From the NCBI GenBank assembly GCA_015233785.1, contig JADFWT010000017.1:1-37738 (forward strand): a stretch of 37,738 bases of DNA, in the 5' to 3' direction. Shown here piece after piece: positions 1-9,113 of the stretch (position 1 is the stretch's first letter; each line of letters begins with the position of its first letter). The position numbers and the translations under genes were made by a program. The notes below the pieces were generated by a model, which was not told where the DNA came from, ran no database searches, and saw only the letters and a list, made by a program, of their open reading frames with translations. This DNA is from Magnetococcales bacterium. GTDB taxonomy: Bacteria; Pseudomonadota; Magnetococcia; Magnetococcales; JADFWT01.

Positions 1-2380
1 AGATGGGCATGGCAATGGCGGCCACCACCGGTTGAACATATCCAGCCATGGCCAGTGGAATCGCCGCAACATTATAGAGCAACGAAAAGGTGAAGTTCTG
101 CCGAATCACCGCCATGGTAACACGGGAGAGCTCTATCGCCCTTGCTGTGGCTTCAAGTCGGTCATTAATCAACGTCACATCGGCGGCGGCAATGCTGATC
201 TCCGAAGCCCCCTTTACCGCCATGGAGACATCCGCCTGCGCCAGGGCCGGCGCGTCGTTAATGCCGTCACCCACCATCACCACCACCCGACCAGCCTGCT
301 GGAGTGCCGCCACCCGCTGGGCTTTTTCATCCGGCAGCAGGCCCCCTTGGGTATGATCCATGGCCAGGGCCGCACCCACCGCCTGGGCCGAGGCGGGCCG
401 ATCCCCGGAGAGTATGGAGGTTCTCACCCCCGCCGCCTTGAGACGCCGAACCGCCTCCGGAGCATCCCGGCGCAGGGCGTCGGTGAGGCCGATCCAACCC
501 ATAAAGCGCCCCTCTTGCAGACACCCCACCCAGGTGATGAGAGGATCTTCATCGGGAAACGGCGGAATGCTGGGAGCATCGCTCAGCAGCTCGGGACGAC
601 CCACCCGTGTCAGGCGTCCGTCCACCCGAGCCGAGATGCCGATGCCGGGTTGGTTGACCACCTCGGTCACCAGGCCGGGCTTGGGAACTTTACGGCTCAG
701 AGCAGCCTCCACGATGGCGTTGGCCAGCGGGTGTTCCGAACGACTCTCCACCGCTGCGGCCAGCCCCAAAAGCTGCGCCTCGGAGATCCCGGACGAAGGG
801 ACCAGATGACGCAGCGAAGGACGACCTCTGGTGAGGGTGCCGGTCTTATCCAAAATCACCTCCTGCGCCCGGCTGAGTCGCTCCACGCACTCGCCGCCGG
901 CCATAAGAATCCCCTCTTGAGCGGCCCGACCGGTGGCGACGATCATGGCGGCTGGGGTGGCCAGTCCCAAGGCGCAGGGGCAGGTGATAATCAGCAGCGA
1001 TACGGTGTGAATCAGCGCCCGATCCGGGTCGATGCGCACCCAGTAGAGAAAGGTCAAAGCAGCCAGAATCAAGATGGCACCGACAAACCAGGCAGCGATG
1101 CGGTCGGCCAGGGTCTGGATGGGGGGGCGTTCCGACTGAGCCCGCTCCACCAGCCGCACAATACGAGCCAGGGTGGAGTTCTCCCCCACCCGTTGTGCCT
1201 CAAAGGTGATGGCCCCTTCCAGATTGACGGTGCCCGCCGCCACCGAATCCCCCGGCCCCTTCACCACCGGCATCCCTTCACCGGTGAGCATGGAGGCGTC
1301 GATAGAGGTTCGACCTTCCAGAACAGGTCCATCGGCGGGCATGCGTTCACCCGGCTTTACCAACACCCGATCACCCGCTTGCAGGGCGCGGATGGGGATC
1401 TCTTCCGGATGGCCATCGGGATTGATGCGGGTGGCGGTTTGGGGTTCCAGACGCAACAGGCGTTCGGTAGCTCCGGCGGCCCGACGCCGGGCCGAGGACT
1501 CCAGAAAGCGCCCGGTGAGCAGCACAAAGACAAACATGGTCACCGAATCGAAGTAGACCTCCCCCTGGCCGGAGACGGTCATCCACAGGCTATAGAAATA
1601 GGTCACCAGCATACCCAGGGCGATGGGCACATCCATATTGAGCCGCCCAAACTGAAGCCCACGCCACGCCCCTTGCAGAAACAGCCCGCCGCTATAGAAC
1701 ACCACCGGCGTGGCGATAAGCAGCGATACCCAATGGAAGAACTCTTTATATTTCGCCTCCATACCCTGGAAGAACCCCGCGTAGAGCGCCACCGCCAGCA
1801 GCATCACATTTCCGGCACCGAACCCGGCCACACCCAACTTCATAAGCAACGCCCGGTTGCGACGTTGAAAGCGCGCCTCAATGCGTTGGGGATCGTAGGG
1901 CTCGGCCCGATAGCCGATGCGGTGAATGGCGGCGATAATCTCCGAAAGCCGGGTCTGGCCCGGATCCCACACCAACCGCGCCCGATGGGTGGAGAAGTTC
2001 ACCTGGGCCTCTCGGACGCCGGGGGTGCGCTGCATCACCTTTTCGTTAAGCCAGACGCAGGCGGCACAGTGAATCCCTTCCAGCAGCAGATGCACCTCTT
2101 GATGACCATCCGGCAGGGCGCGCAGGTACTGTTGTTGAAAAATTTCGCTATCGAAGGCGGCCTGAAGCGCTTCGGAGGGCTCTTCGGGCCGGGGGCCGAA
2201 GGGGGCGTCATCCCGCTGCTGGTAGTAGGATTCAAGCCCGGCCTCGTGAATCAACTGATAGGCGGTTTTGCAGCCGCTGCAACAGAAGCGCAGAGGCTCT
2301 TGTCCGGCCTGCTCCAGCAGAATGGGGGCACCTGACGGCGTCGGCAGGCCACAGTGATAACAAGGGTCGGTCGCAGACAT
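1..2380 (-). CDS. ccoI: Copper-transporting P-type ATPase, CcoI/FixI type (C-terminus beyond window)
   Basis: Translating the minus strand from the ATG at 2378-2380 gives an open frame to the window edge, about 793 residues. The N-terminus has a cysteine cluster (CYHCGLP, then FCCSGCKTAY) typical of CcoI/FixI, followed by a heavy-metal-associated domain with GIHCAACVW. Then come membrane segments, the TGE loop (ASMLTGEG), the metal-site motif CPCALGLATP, the phosphorylation motif DKTGTLT, the HP motif (SEHPLANA) and GDGINDAPALAQAD. Proteins of this type export copper across the inner membrane and are known for supplying cbb3 oxidase. The family role is established; the oxidase genes are not in this window. 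Only the last membrane helix region is missing. It is divergent from the TauE/SafE-like gene, a usual neighbour of ccoI. The long plus-strand frame opposite it is an antisense shadow. Confidence 0.93.
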   Translation of the reverse strand, partial: MSATDPCYHCGLPTPSGAPILLEQAGQEPLRFCCSGCKTAYQLIHEAGLESYYQQRDDAPFGPRPEEPSEALQAAFDSEIFQQQYLRALPDGHQEVHLLLEGIHCAACVWLNEKVMQRTPGVREAQVNFSTHRARLVWDPGQTRLSEIIAAIHRIGYRAEPYDPQRIEARFQRRNRALLMKLGVAGFGAGNVMLLAVALYAGFFQGMEAKYKEFFHWVSLLIATPVVFYSGGLFLQGAWRGLQFGRLNMDVPIALGMLVTYFYSLWMTVSGQGEVYFDSVTMFVFVLLTGRFLESSARRRAAGATERLLRLEPQTATRINPDGHPEEIPIRALQAGDRVLVKPGERMPADGPVLEGRTSIDASMLTGEGMPVVKGPGDSVAAGTVNLEGAITFEAQRVGENSTLARIVRLVERAQSERPPIQTLADRIAAWFVGAILILAALTFLYWVRIDPDRALIHTVSLLIITCPCALGLATPAAMIVATGRAAQEGILMAGGECVERLSRAQEVILDKTGTLTRGRPSLRHLVPSSGISEAQLLGLAAAVESRSEHPLANAIVEAALSRKVPKPGLVTEVVNQPGIGISARVDGRLTRVGRPELLSDAPSIPPFPDEDPLITWVGCLQEGRFMGWIGLTDALRRDAPEAVRRLKAAGVRTSILSGDRPASAQAVGAALAMDHTQGGLLPDEKAQRVAALQQAGRVVVMVGDGINDAPALAQADVSMAVKGASEISIAAADVTLINDRLEATARAIELSRVTMAVIRQNFTFSLLYNVAAIPLAMAGYVQPVVAAIAMPI

Positions 2381-2413
2381 GGCGTCCCATGAGTCAGGGG
2401 TGGATAGAGTAGT

Positions 2414-2430
2414 GGTCTCGGTTTGAGACC
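2414..2430. promoter_or_regulatory. Perfect inverted repeat between ccoI and the TauE/SafE-like gene
   Basis: GGTCTC-GGTTT-GAGACC is a perfect 6-bp inverted repeat with a 5-nt spacer, in the roughly 90-bp divergent intergenic region. Its place fits an operator shared by the two genes. No FNR-type TTGAT-N4-ATCAA box was seen. The regulator is unknown. Confidence 0.4.
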
Positions 2431-2471
2431 GTCATGGCATGATTCGGTTCAATGATGCGGGAGTGCGGTTC

Positions 2472-3185
2472 ATGGAACAAGCGTGGAGTGAGCTGGCGGC
2501 GATCTTTCTGGGGGGCGTGTTGACCAGCGCCCACTGTGTGGGAATGTGCGGCGGGTTGATCGGGGCGTGCGCCTTGGGATTTCGCGGCGAGGCGGTCTCG
2601 GTGTGGCGCTGGAGAATGATGGCACCCCACCTGCTCTACACACTGGGCCGGGTGGGCACCTATGTGGCGCTGGGGGCCATGGCGGGTCTGGCCGGAACCC
2701 TGGTCTCGGTAACCGGGCGCATGGTGGGTATTGGCGGCTTGGTGTATGGCCTGGCCGGACTGGTCATGATTGTAATTGGCCTGACGACCTTGGATCTGCT
2801 TCATCTGCCGGCGCTGGATAACGGCCCATCCGGCTGGATGCGCCGGGCGGCAGGACGTCTGATGCAGGCGGGCTCGGTGTGGCGGGCGCTGCCTCTGGGG
2901 ATGCTTTCCGGGCTGCTGCCCTGCACCATGCACTGGGGGTTTCAGGCCCAGGCGGCGGCCAGCGGCTCTATGATTGGCGGCATGCTGGTGATGCTGGCCT
3001 TCGGGTTGGGAACCGCCGGGCCGCTACTGCTGTTTGGTCTCTTCTCCAGCCTGATGAGCGCCCGCCTGCGCCGCTGGATGCTCAGGTTGGCCGGTGGGCT
3101 ACTGGTATGGTTCGGCCTCAAGGCATTGATCAAGGGGTGGGGGGTTTTTACGGCGTTTTTGGGGTCGGTGCCTCTGGGGGGGTGA
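2472..3185 (+). CDS. TauE/SafE-like (DsbD_2-type) membrane protein
   Basis: An inner-membrane protein of about 237 residues with six or more hydrophobic segments. The first helix carries the family signature AHCVGMCGG, and a related second half carries LSGLLPCTMHWGF, so the protein looks like two similar repeats, each with a conserved cysteine or proline patch. Proteins of this type lie beside ccoI/fixI in many Proteobacteria and are annotated as sulfite exporter TauE/SafE-like; a role in copper or oxidase maturation is inferred from that linkage. The start at 2472 is preferred because CGGGAG lies about 8 nt upstream; an in-frame ATG at 2439 would add 11 residues without a good ribosome site. 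The 3' end overlaps the converging MarR gene by 38 bp. Confidence 0.85.
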   Translation: MEQAWSELAAIFLGGVLTSAHCVGMCGGLIGACALGFRGEAVSVWRWRMMAPHLLYTLGRVGTYVALGAMAGLAGTLVSVTGRMVGIGGLVYGLAGLVMIVIGLTTLDLLHLPALDNGPSGWMRRAAGRLMQAGSVWRALPLGMLSGLLPCTMHWGFQAQAAASGSMIGGMLVMLAFGLGTAGPLLLFGLFSSLMSARLRRWMLRLAGGLLVWFGLKALIKGWGVFTAFLGSVPLGG

Positions 3186-3708
3186 TAGGATGGTTATCCA
3201 TCTTCTCCAGCGACCCCCCATCATGGGGCACGATGGATTCGGTCGTCAGCAGCGGTGCGGCGTCCAGATGTTCGGCATTCATCATGTCGGCAGTGCGCTG
3301 AAAGACCGATAGAATCTGCGTCTGCTCCCAGGATCTCAGCTCGTTGAACTGATGCACGAAGCTCTCATGCAGTAGCGGCGGGGTTTCGTCCAGCAGTTTC
3401 AGCGCCTTTTCGGTGACGGAGATGTTCACCTGTCTGCGGTCCTTTTCGTTACGGACCCGAACGATTAACGCCTTTCGCTCCAGCCGCAACATGATATCCG
3501 CCACCGTAGCCCGGCTTAGATGCACCCGCTTGCAGACCTCCTGCGCGGTGATGCCGTCCATGCGGGCCACCTCGTGCAGAATCAGCGCTTGGGGTGTGGT
3601 GAGGCCGTGCCGTTTCTGCAACTGGCGGGATTGCAGATCCATGGCGCGAATAATCTGTCGCAGCGCGATCAATACCTGTTCGCTGGTGTTGCTGGGCGCT
3701 TCGATCAT
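3148..3708 (-). CDS. MarR-family transcriptional regulator
   Basis: A 186-residue protein with a MarR winged helix-turn-helix. The N-terminal dimerisation helix is followed by LTTPQALILHEVARM, a recognition region (VHLSRATVADIMLRLERKAL) and the wing with the family's charged DRR (RNEKDRRQVNISVTEKA). The tail from about residue 150 is Pro/Thr-rich and longer than in most MarR proteins, which usually have 140 to 160 residues. It is transcribed away from asnO. A MarR gene beside the NAGGN genes is also known in Pseudomonas, so it may control the osmoprotectant genes; that is inference. Its 3' end overlaps the converging TauE/SafE-like gene. Confidence 0.9.
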   Translation of the reverse strand: MIEAPSNTSEQVLIALRQIIRAMDLQSRQLQKRHGLTTPQALILHEVARMDGITAQEVCKRVHLSRATVADIMLRLERKALIVRVRNEKDRRQVNISVTEKALKLLDETPPLLHESFVHQFNELRSWEQTQILSVFQRTADMMNAEHLDAAPLLTTESIVPHDGGSLEKMDNHPITPPEAPTPKTP

Positions 3709-3776
3709 TCTGTAGATCCTTCGTGGCGATGGGGAGAGGAGACGGGAGGGAAATCAGCTCCTGACACATACAGGAC

Positions 3777-3885
3777 ACGAACCATTTTCTCAAGACAAAA
3801 ACAGCTCCTTAGGTCCGCCAGCCCAGGACTCATGCCAACCTGCCTATTGTCTATCACCCAATATTCTGTTAGGGTACGAACCATT
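3777..3885. promoter_or_regulatory. Repeated motif ACGAACCATT in the MarR-asnO intergenic region
   Basis: The 10-mer ACGAACCATT occurs at 3777-3786 and again at 3876-3885, in the same orientation and 99 bp apart, within the 241-bp divergent region between the MarR gene and asnO. The placement would suit a pair of regulator sites, for MarR or for an osmotic regulator. The motif is not an inverted repeat as MarR sites usually are, so the assignment is weak. Confidence 0.3.
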
Positions 3886-3949
3886 ACGGCCCTGCCTATA
3901 TTTCATACAATCGGGGCCTTCATGGGCATCATTCGGGAGCAGAAGGTTC

Positions 3950-5722
3950 GTGTGCGGTTTATGCGGTGAGATTAGGTGGGATGAGCGGGCAGTTGAGGTG
4001 TCCGACATTGAGGCGATGATGAGAGAGATGGCCCCCAGAGGGCCAGAAGCCAGCGGTCTGCACAAGGTGCATGCGGGCATGGTGTTCGGCCATCGACGCC
4101 TGAAAATTATGGACCTGAGCGAGCTCTCCCATCAACCCATGGTGGATGATGAGCTGGGACTTGGGGTGGTGTTCAACGGCGCGATTTACAACCATCCCGA
4201 GCTGCGCAGCGAACTGAAAGAGAAAGGCTACCGCTTCGCCTCCCACGGCGACACCGAGGTGCTTCTCAAAGCCTATCACGCTTGGGGCGAATCGTTCGTA
4301 CACCGACTGAAAGGGATGTTCGCTTTTGCCCTTTGGGAGAAAAAAAGCGGCACCACCCTGCTGGTTCGTGACCGACTGGGCATCAAGCCGCTCTACTATG
4401 TCCAAGATGGCGGCGGTCTGCGCTTTGCTTCCACGCTACCGGCCCTGCTAAAGACCCCCAATATCGATACCCGCATCGATCCTGTCGCCCTGCATCACTA
4501 TATGAGTTTTCATGCCGTGGTTCCGGCGCCCTACACCATTCTCAAGGGGGTGCGCAAACTGCCGCCTGCCAGCCTGGTGCGTCTGGGGGCCGACGGCTCA
4601 TGGCATCAGGAACGCTACTGGGAGATGACCCACGGCGACGGACCCGAACTGGATGAAACGGCCTGGAAAGAGCGTCTACTTCATGAGCTGCAAGGGGCTA
4701 TCAAGCGGCGCATGGTGGCCGATGTGCCGGTGGGTGTGCTGCTCTCGGGTGGGGTAGATTCCAGCTTGGTGGTGGGCATGCTGGCCCAACAGGGGCAACG
4801 GGATTTGCAAACCTTCTCGGTGGGCTTCGAGGAGGTGCATGGCGAAAAGGGTGATGAGTTCGTCTACTCCGACCTGATCGCCAACCACTACGGCACCAAG
4901 CACCACCAAATCATGGTGCCCTCCCAGCAGGTACTGGAGACGCTTCCCGCCTGCATCCGCGCCATGTCCGAACCCATGGTTAGCCATGATGTCATCGGTT
5001 TCTATTTACTCTCCCAGAAAGTGGCAGAGCACATCAAGGTGGTGCAGAGCGGCCAGGGAGCCGATGAGGTGTTCGGCGGCTATAGCTGGTATCCGCCCCT
5101 GTCCGGCAGCCGTGACCCGGTAGGCGACTATGCCCGCGTCTTTTTTGACCGGAATCATCAGGGCTTTGCCCGAGCGGTGCAACCCGCGTGGCTGGGTGAG
5201 GATTACAGTCTGGCGTTTGTTCGGGAGCATTTTTCCCAACCCGGTGCCGACGACCCGGTAGATAAAGCCCTGCGACTAGATACCACCATCATGCTGGTGG
5301 ATGACCCGGTGAAACGGGTGGATAACATGACCATGGCTTGGGGTCTGGAAGCCCGCGTGCCGTTTTTGGATCACGAACTGGTAGAGCTGGCGGCAGGCAT
5401 CCCTTCCGCACTAAAGGTACGCGATGGCGGCAAGTGGATCCTCAAAGAGGTGGCTCGTCAGGTGATCCCTGCCCAGGTGATCGACCGGCCTAAAGGCTAC
5501 TTCCCGGTTCCAGCGCTTAAGTACCTCAAGGGACGCTATCTGGATGTGGTCAAAGAGGCGCTACACGCCCCGGCGGCCCAGCAGAGAGGACTATTTCAAC
5601 CAGAGTACGTGACACGACTGCTCAACGCGCCCACCGATCATATCACTCCGCTCAAGGGCTCCAAGCTCTGGCAACTGGGACTTCTGGAACTCTGGTTACA
5701 GAGTCACGGTATCCAACCATGA
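3950..5722 (+). CDS. asnO: NAGGN asparagine synthase-like amidotransferase
   Basis: A 590-residue glutamine-dependent amidotransferase of the asparagine synthase family. The GTG start at 3950 is fixed by the next codon: Cys2 in MCGLCGE is the catalytic nucleophile of class II glutaminase domains. The glutaminase domain (about 1-190) shows NGAIYNH, DTEVLL and RDRLGIKPLYY. The synthetase domain carries the ATP-pyrophosphatase loop SGGVDSS at 266-272. In NAGGN biosynthesis this enzyme amidates the C-terminal carboxylate of N-acetylglutaminylglutamine, using glutamine and ATP, in the cytoplasm. The variant MAPRGPEASG, in place of the asparagine synthase motif RGPD, fits the NAGGN type. It is first in the cluster, 41 bp before ngg. 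The identification rests on both sequence and neighbours. Confidence 0.93.
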   Translation: MCGLCGEIRWDERAVEVSDIEAMMREMAPRGPEASGLHKVHAGMVFGHRRLKIMDLSELSHQPMVDDELGLGVVFNGAIYNHPELRSELKEKGYRFASHGDTEVLLKAYHAWGESFVHRLKGMFAFALWEKKSGTTLLVRDRLGIKPLYYVQDGGGLRFASTLPALLKTPNIDTRIDPVALHHYMSFHAVVPAPYTILKGVRKLPPASLVRLGADGSWHQERYWEMTHGDGPELDETAWKERLLHELQGAIKRRMVADVPVGVLLSGGVDSSLVVGMLAQQGQRDLQTFSVGFEEVHGEKGDEFVYSDLIANHYGTKHHQIMVPSQQVLETLPACIRAMSEPMVSHDVIGFYLLSQKVAEHIKVVQSGQGADEVFGGYSWYPPLSGSRDPVGDYARVFFDRNHQGFARAVQPAWLGEDYSLAFVREHFSQPGADDPVDKALRLDTTIMLVDDPVKRVDNMTMAWGLEARVPFLDHELVELAAGIPSALKVRDGGKWILKEVARQVIPAQVIDRPKGYFPVPALKYLKGRYLDVVKEALHAPAAQQRGLFQPEYVTRLLNAPTDHITPLKGSKLWQLGLLELWLQSHGIQP

Positions 5723-5763
5723 CCGCCCATAGAACACCCCCGCAAGCAAAGAGGTAACCCATC

Positions 5764-7518
5764 ATGTCCGTACGATCCGGTCGGGCCGATCCCATGGATG
5801 TGCATCGCATGGTCTCCCTGAAGAACTGGGGCGATCCACCCAAGAGCGATGCGGTGGAGGAGATGAAAGAGAATGTGGCCGTGGATTGCGGCTGGGGTAC
5901 ACTGGCGTTCGGCCAGACCTTCTCCTGCATGGAGTCTCTGGCGAAGGCGGTGCTCAGCGAAGACGACGCCCAGCGCAATGTGGCGCTCTATCTACGCGAT
6001 CCGCATGTGCTGCTGTCGCTCTACCCACAAAATCTATTTCTGGACCCGTCGCACACCTTTCGCCTGAAGATGGACGATTACCGGCCCTCGGCCGCCCCTC
6101 CTCCGCCCTTCGAAATCCGCCCACTGGCTGGACAAAAAGAGGCCAAGCAGGTGAGAACCATCTACCGCAAACGGGGCATGGTTCCGGCACGCAAAGGTTA
6201 CTACCGGCAGAGCAGCCAACAGAAAAGCGTCCACACCTTCGTGGCACTGAATAGCCGCTCCGGCGATGTGATGGGCCAAGTAATGGCGGTAGATCATGTG
6301 CTGGCCTTTGACGATGCCGACAACGGCTGCAGCCTCTGGGCGCTGGCGGTGGATCCCCAGACCCCCACCCCCGGCGTGGGACGGGCGCTGGTGCGGTATG
6401 TGATTGAACACTTTATGGCCAAGGGTCGCTCGTTTTTGGACCTGTCGGTGATGCATGACAATCTGCGGGCCATTGGTCTCTATCGCAAATTGGGCTTCGA
6501 GCGGGTCAACGTCTACTGCCTGAAAAATAAAAATCCCATCAACGAGCCACTCTTTACCGGCGAAGAGCCCCCGGAAGAGCTGAACATTTACGCCCGCATC
6601 ATCATTGATGAAGCCCGACGACGGGGCATTGCCGTAGAGGTAATTCACGCGTCGATGGGCTTGTTTAATCTCAGTTTTGGTGGGCGCACCATCAAATGCT
6701 GGGAGTCCCTCTCCGAGCTCACCCCAGCCACCTCTATGAGCATCTGCGACCGCAAGGACATCACACATACCATCCTGAAGAAAGCTGGACTCAAGGTGCC
6801 GGATCAGCAGGTGGAGTCGGGCAAAAAGAGCAATGAAGCCTTTCTGAAAAAGCATGGCCGACTCGTGATTAAACCGGCTCGAGGCGAACAGGGCCAAGGC
6901 ATCAGCGTGGATGTCAGCACAAAAAAGGAGCTGGCCACGGCCATTCGCAAGGCCCGGCAGCAGTGCCCGACGGTGCTTCTGGAAACGCTCTCATTGGGCG
7001 AAGATCTACGTATTATTGTGATTGATTACAAAGTGATTGCCGCATCTGTTCGACGCCCGGCCTCGGTGCAGGGCGATGGGGTCAAGAGCATTCGGCAGTT
7101 GATTCGCAAGCAGTCCCGCAGGCGGGAAGCCGCCACCCATGGCGAAAGCCGCATTCCCATGGATCAGGAGACCACGCGCTGCGTGTCCAAAATGGGCTAT
7201 AACATGGACGACGTGCTGCGCGAAGGGGTGACCCTGGCGGTACGCAAAACCGCCAACCTGCATACCGGCGGCACCATTCACGACGTTACCGAACAGCTCC
7301 ATCCAGCTCTGGCCAAAGCCGCCCGTAGTGCCGCCCAAGCCCTGGAAATGCCCGTGACCGGACTGGATTTTATGGTACAGTCAGTAAGCGAGCCTGAGTA
7401 CGTCATTATCGAAGCCAATGAGCGACCAGGACTGGCCAACCACGAACCTCAACCTACGGCGGAATCCTTTATCGACCTGCTGTTTCCTCGCACCCGCACG
7501 GAGAACCTGATTGCCTGA
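5764..7518 (+). CDS. ngg: N-acetylglutaminylglutamine synthetase (GNAT/ATP-grasp fusion)
   Basis: A 584-residue two-domain enzyme. The N-terminal half has a GNAT acetyltransferase domain (about 115-255), with the acetyl-CoA loop PGVGRALVRYV near 203 and DNLRAIGLYRKLGFERV near 232. The C-terminal half (about 270-580) is an ATP-grasp ligase with the nucleotide-binding strand LVIKPARGEQGQG near 367 and the metal-binding end TGLDFMVQ...YVIIEANERPG. The family joins two glutamines and acetylates the N-terminus to make the precursor that AsnO amidates. The product is a compatible solute used under osmotic stress. The arrangement asnO-ngg-M42 peptidase is the known NAGGN cluster. Its stop codon overlaps the start of the next gene by 8 nt, indicating translational coupling. 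Confidence 0.94.
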   Translation: MSVRSGRADPMDVHRMVSLKNWGDPPKSDAVEEMKENVAVDCGWGTLAFGQTFSCMESLAKAVLSEDDAQRNVALYLRDPHVLLSLYPQNLFLDPSHTFRLKMDDYRPSAAPPPPFEIRPLAGQKEAKQVRTIYRKRGMVPARKGYYRQSSQQKSVHTFVALNSRSGDVMGQVMAVDHVLAFDDADNGCSLWALAVDPQTPTPGVGRALVRYVIEHFMAKGRSFLDLSVMHDNLRAIGLYRKLGFERVNVYCLKNKNPINEPLFTGEEPPEELNIYARIIIDEARRRGIAVEVIHASMGLFNLSFGGRTIKCWESLSELTPATSMSICDRKDITHTILKKAGLKVPDQQVESGKKSNEAFLKKHGRLVIKPARGEQGQGISVDVSTKKELATAIRKARQQCPTVLLETLSLGEDLRIIVIDYKVIAASVRRPASVQGDGVKSIRQLIRKQSRRREAATHGESRIPMDQETTRCVSKMGYNMDDVLREGVTLAVRKTANLHTGGTIHDVTEQLHPALAKAARSAAQALEMPVTGLDFMVQSVSEPEYVIIEANERPGLANHEPQPTAESFIDLLFPRTRTENLIA

Positions 7519-8590
7519 CACCCTCATCGACCAGGAGTACATGCTCGGCCTGCTCAAGGATCTGCTGCGCATTCCCAGCCCCTCGGGCATGACCGACCGC
7601 ATCGTCGAGCACATCTGCCTAGAGCTGGGAAAACTGGGCATCCCCTTTGAGCTAACGCGTCGCGGTGCCATCCGTGCCACCCTGTTCAGCAAAACCGAAA
7701 ACCATACCAGCCGAGCCGTGGTGGCCCATGTAGACACCCTGGGCGTAATGGTGCGGGAACTCAAAGAGAATGGTCGACTGGGCATCGTCGCCATCGGCCA
7801 CTGGAACGCCCGCTTCGCAGAAGGGGCCCGGGTGACGGTGTTCGCATCAGGTGGACGAAAGTATCGCGGGACCATCCTGCCTCTTAAAGCCTCGGGACAC
7901 GTCTATAACGAAGAGGTGGACAACCAACCAAGCAACTGGGATAACCTGGAGATCCGCCTCAACGAACGCTGCCACTCTCTTAAAGATCTATTTCAACTAC
8001 AGATTCATGTGGGCGATACCGTGGCGGTAGATCCGCAGCCGGAGTTCGCTGAAAACGGCTTTATCAACGCCCGACATCTGGATGATAAGGCCGGTGTGGC
8101 GGCGGTGATGGCCGCAGCCAAGGCGGTGGTAGATCATAACGTTCCTCTGCCTATCAACTGCCATCTGCTCTTCACCATCTCCGAAGAGGTGGGCGTGGGG
8201 GCTTCGCACATCATGCATCGGGATTCGTCGGAGCTGCTTTCGGTGGATAACGGTGCCATCGCACCCGGCCAAAACACCTGCGAATACGGCGTCACCATTG
8301 CCATGCAGGACTCCTCCGGCCCCTTTGACTGGCACCTGACACGGCGTCTCATTGAGCTATGTCGCGAGTCCGGCATTGAGTACTCACGCGATCTATTCCG
8401 CTACTACCGCTCTGATGCCGCCGCCGCCTTGGAAGCCGGGAACGACCTGCGGGTAGCGCTGATCTGCTTTGCCCTGGACGCCTCCCATGGCTGGGAGCGC
8501 TCTCATGCCGACTCATTGCACTCGGTAGCCCGCCTGCTCACAGCCTATATGGCCACGACACCGGTCACCTTTTTGCTCAACGAACAGTAA
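7511..8590 (+). CDS. NAGGN-cluster M42-family metallopeptidase
   Basis: A 359-residue cytoplasmic peptidase-like protein of the M42 (glutamyl aminopeptidase/deacylase) family. Metal-binding and catalytic motifs are visible: VVAHVDTLG (His73, Asp75), HLDDKAG (Asp191/192), TISEEVGVG (Glu225/226), SVDNGA (Asp246) and a late His in SHGWERSHADS. The start is TTG at 7511, overlapping ngg by 8 nt, with GGAG 7 nt upstream; the first ATG, at 7541, has its ribosome site too close. This gene regularly accompanies asnO and ngg as the osmoprotectant NAGGN system M42 peptidase. A role in turnover or recycling of the dipeptide is inferred, not shown. Confidence 0.9.
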   Translation: MPDTLIDQEYMLGLLKDLLRIPSPSGMTDRIVEHICLELGKLGIPFELTRRGAIRATLFSKTENHTSRAVVAHVDTLGVMVRELKENGRLGIVAIGHWNARFAEGARVTVFASGGRKYRGTILPLKASGHVYNEEVDNQPSNWDNLEIRLNERCHSLKDLFQLQIHVGDTVAVDPQPEFAENGFINARHLDDKAGVAAVMAAAKAVVDHNVPLPINCHLLFTISEEVGVGASHIMHRDSSELLSVDNGAIAPGQNTCEYGVTIAMQDSSGPFDWHLTRRLIELCRESGIEYSRDLFRYYRSDAAAALEAGNDLRVALICFALDASHGWERSHADSLHSVARLLTAYMATTPVTFLLNEQ

Positions 8591-8603
8591 ACCAAATCCA
8601 GCC

Positions 8604-9113
8604 ATGACCCAATCTCTGCAACTGGCCCTGGCGGCCATGCAAAAGACCGAAGCCCGACAAAACATGGATCTCTCCCGCCCGCTGGTCGAGGTGCTGACCC
8701 ACTGGAGCGCAGAGAGCCAAAGCCCCTTGCACAATCTAGCCCGACTCATGGCTGACTGGGTGCGTCGCTGGGAGGTGCCGCTGTTGTGCGAAACCCCCGC
8801 ACCGCTGGCCTCCATGCGCTACGCCTTGCAGGCCAATGGCCGCTGGAGACCCATTGAGAACTGGTCCAAAACCGTAGAGCGCTTTAACAAAGCGGCCCGG
8901 CGACTGGCTCTGAGACGGTGGCAGCTAAAGCATCAACGCAGAGCGCGTAAGACCGGACAGACCATGCTCGGGTCTGATCCAACCCCAGCCCTGACCGAGC
9001 TCATCTTGCAGGATACCGAGTTTCTGCACGACTGGGCACTTCAGCAGGAGATCTCCTGCGCCGAGCTTAAAGCCGGTTGGTGGCCTGACAGTCATCCACT
9101 CTTAACGATCTGA
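8604..9113 (+). CDS. Unrecognised basic protein at the end of the NAGGN cluster
   Basis: A 169-residue protein that starts 13 bp after the M42 peptidase stop codon, so it is probably cotranscribed. It has no signal peptide or membrane segment. The middle is strongly basic and helical (RRLALRRWQLKHQRRARK, about residues 94-111), and tryptophans recur (HWSAES, ADWVRRWE, ENWSK, HDWALQ, GGWWPD). No domain was recognised. No clear ribosome site precedes the ATG, which may mean coupling to the upstream gene. Codon use looks like that of its neighbours. It could be an accessory or regulatory protein of the osmoprotectant system, but the only support is position. Confidence 0.7.
   Translation: MTQSLQLALAAMQKTEARQNMDLSRPLVEVLTHWSAESQSPLHNLARLMADWVRRWEVPLLCETPAPLASMRYALQANGRWRPIENWSKTVERFNKAARRLALRRWQLKHQRRARKTGQTMLGSDPTPALTELILQDTEFLHDWALQQEISCAELKAGWWPDSHPLLTI

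Noticed and set aside
32-2335. Plus-strand frame of 767 codons
   Set aside because: It is antisense to the copper ATPase, whose motifs are complete on the minus strand; the product is His/Pro/Gly-rich with no family features.
6034-6897. Minus-strand frame of 287 codons
   Set aside because: It is antisense to ngg, which has clear GNAT and ATP-grasp motifs.
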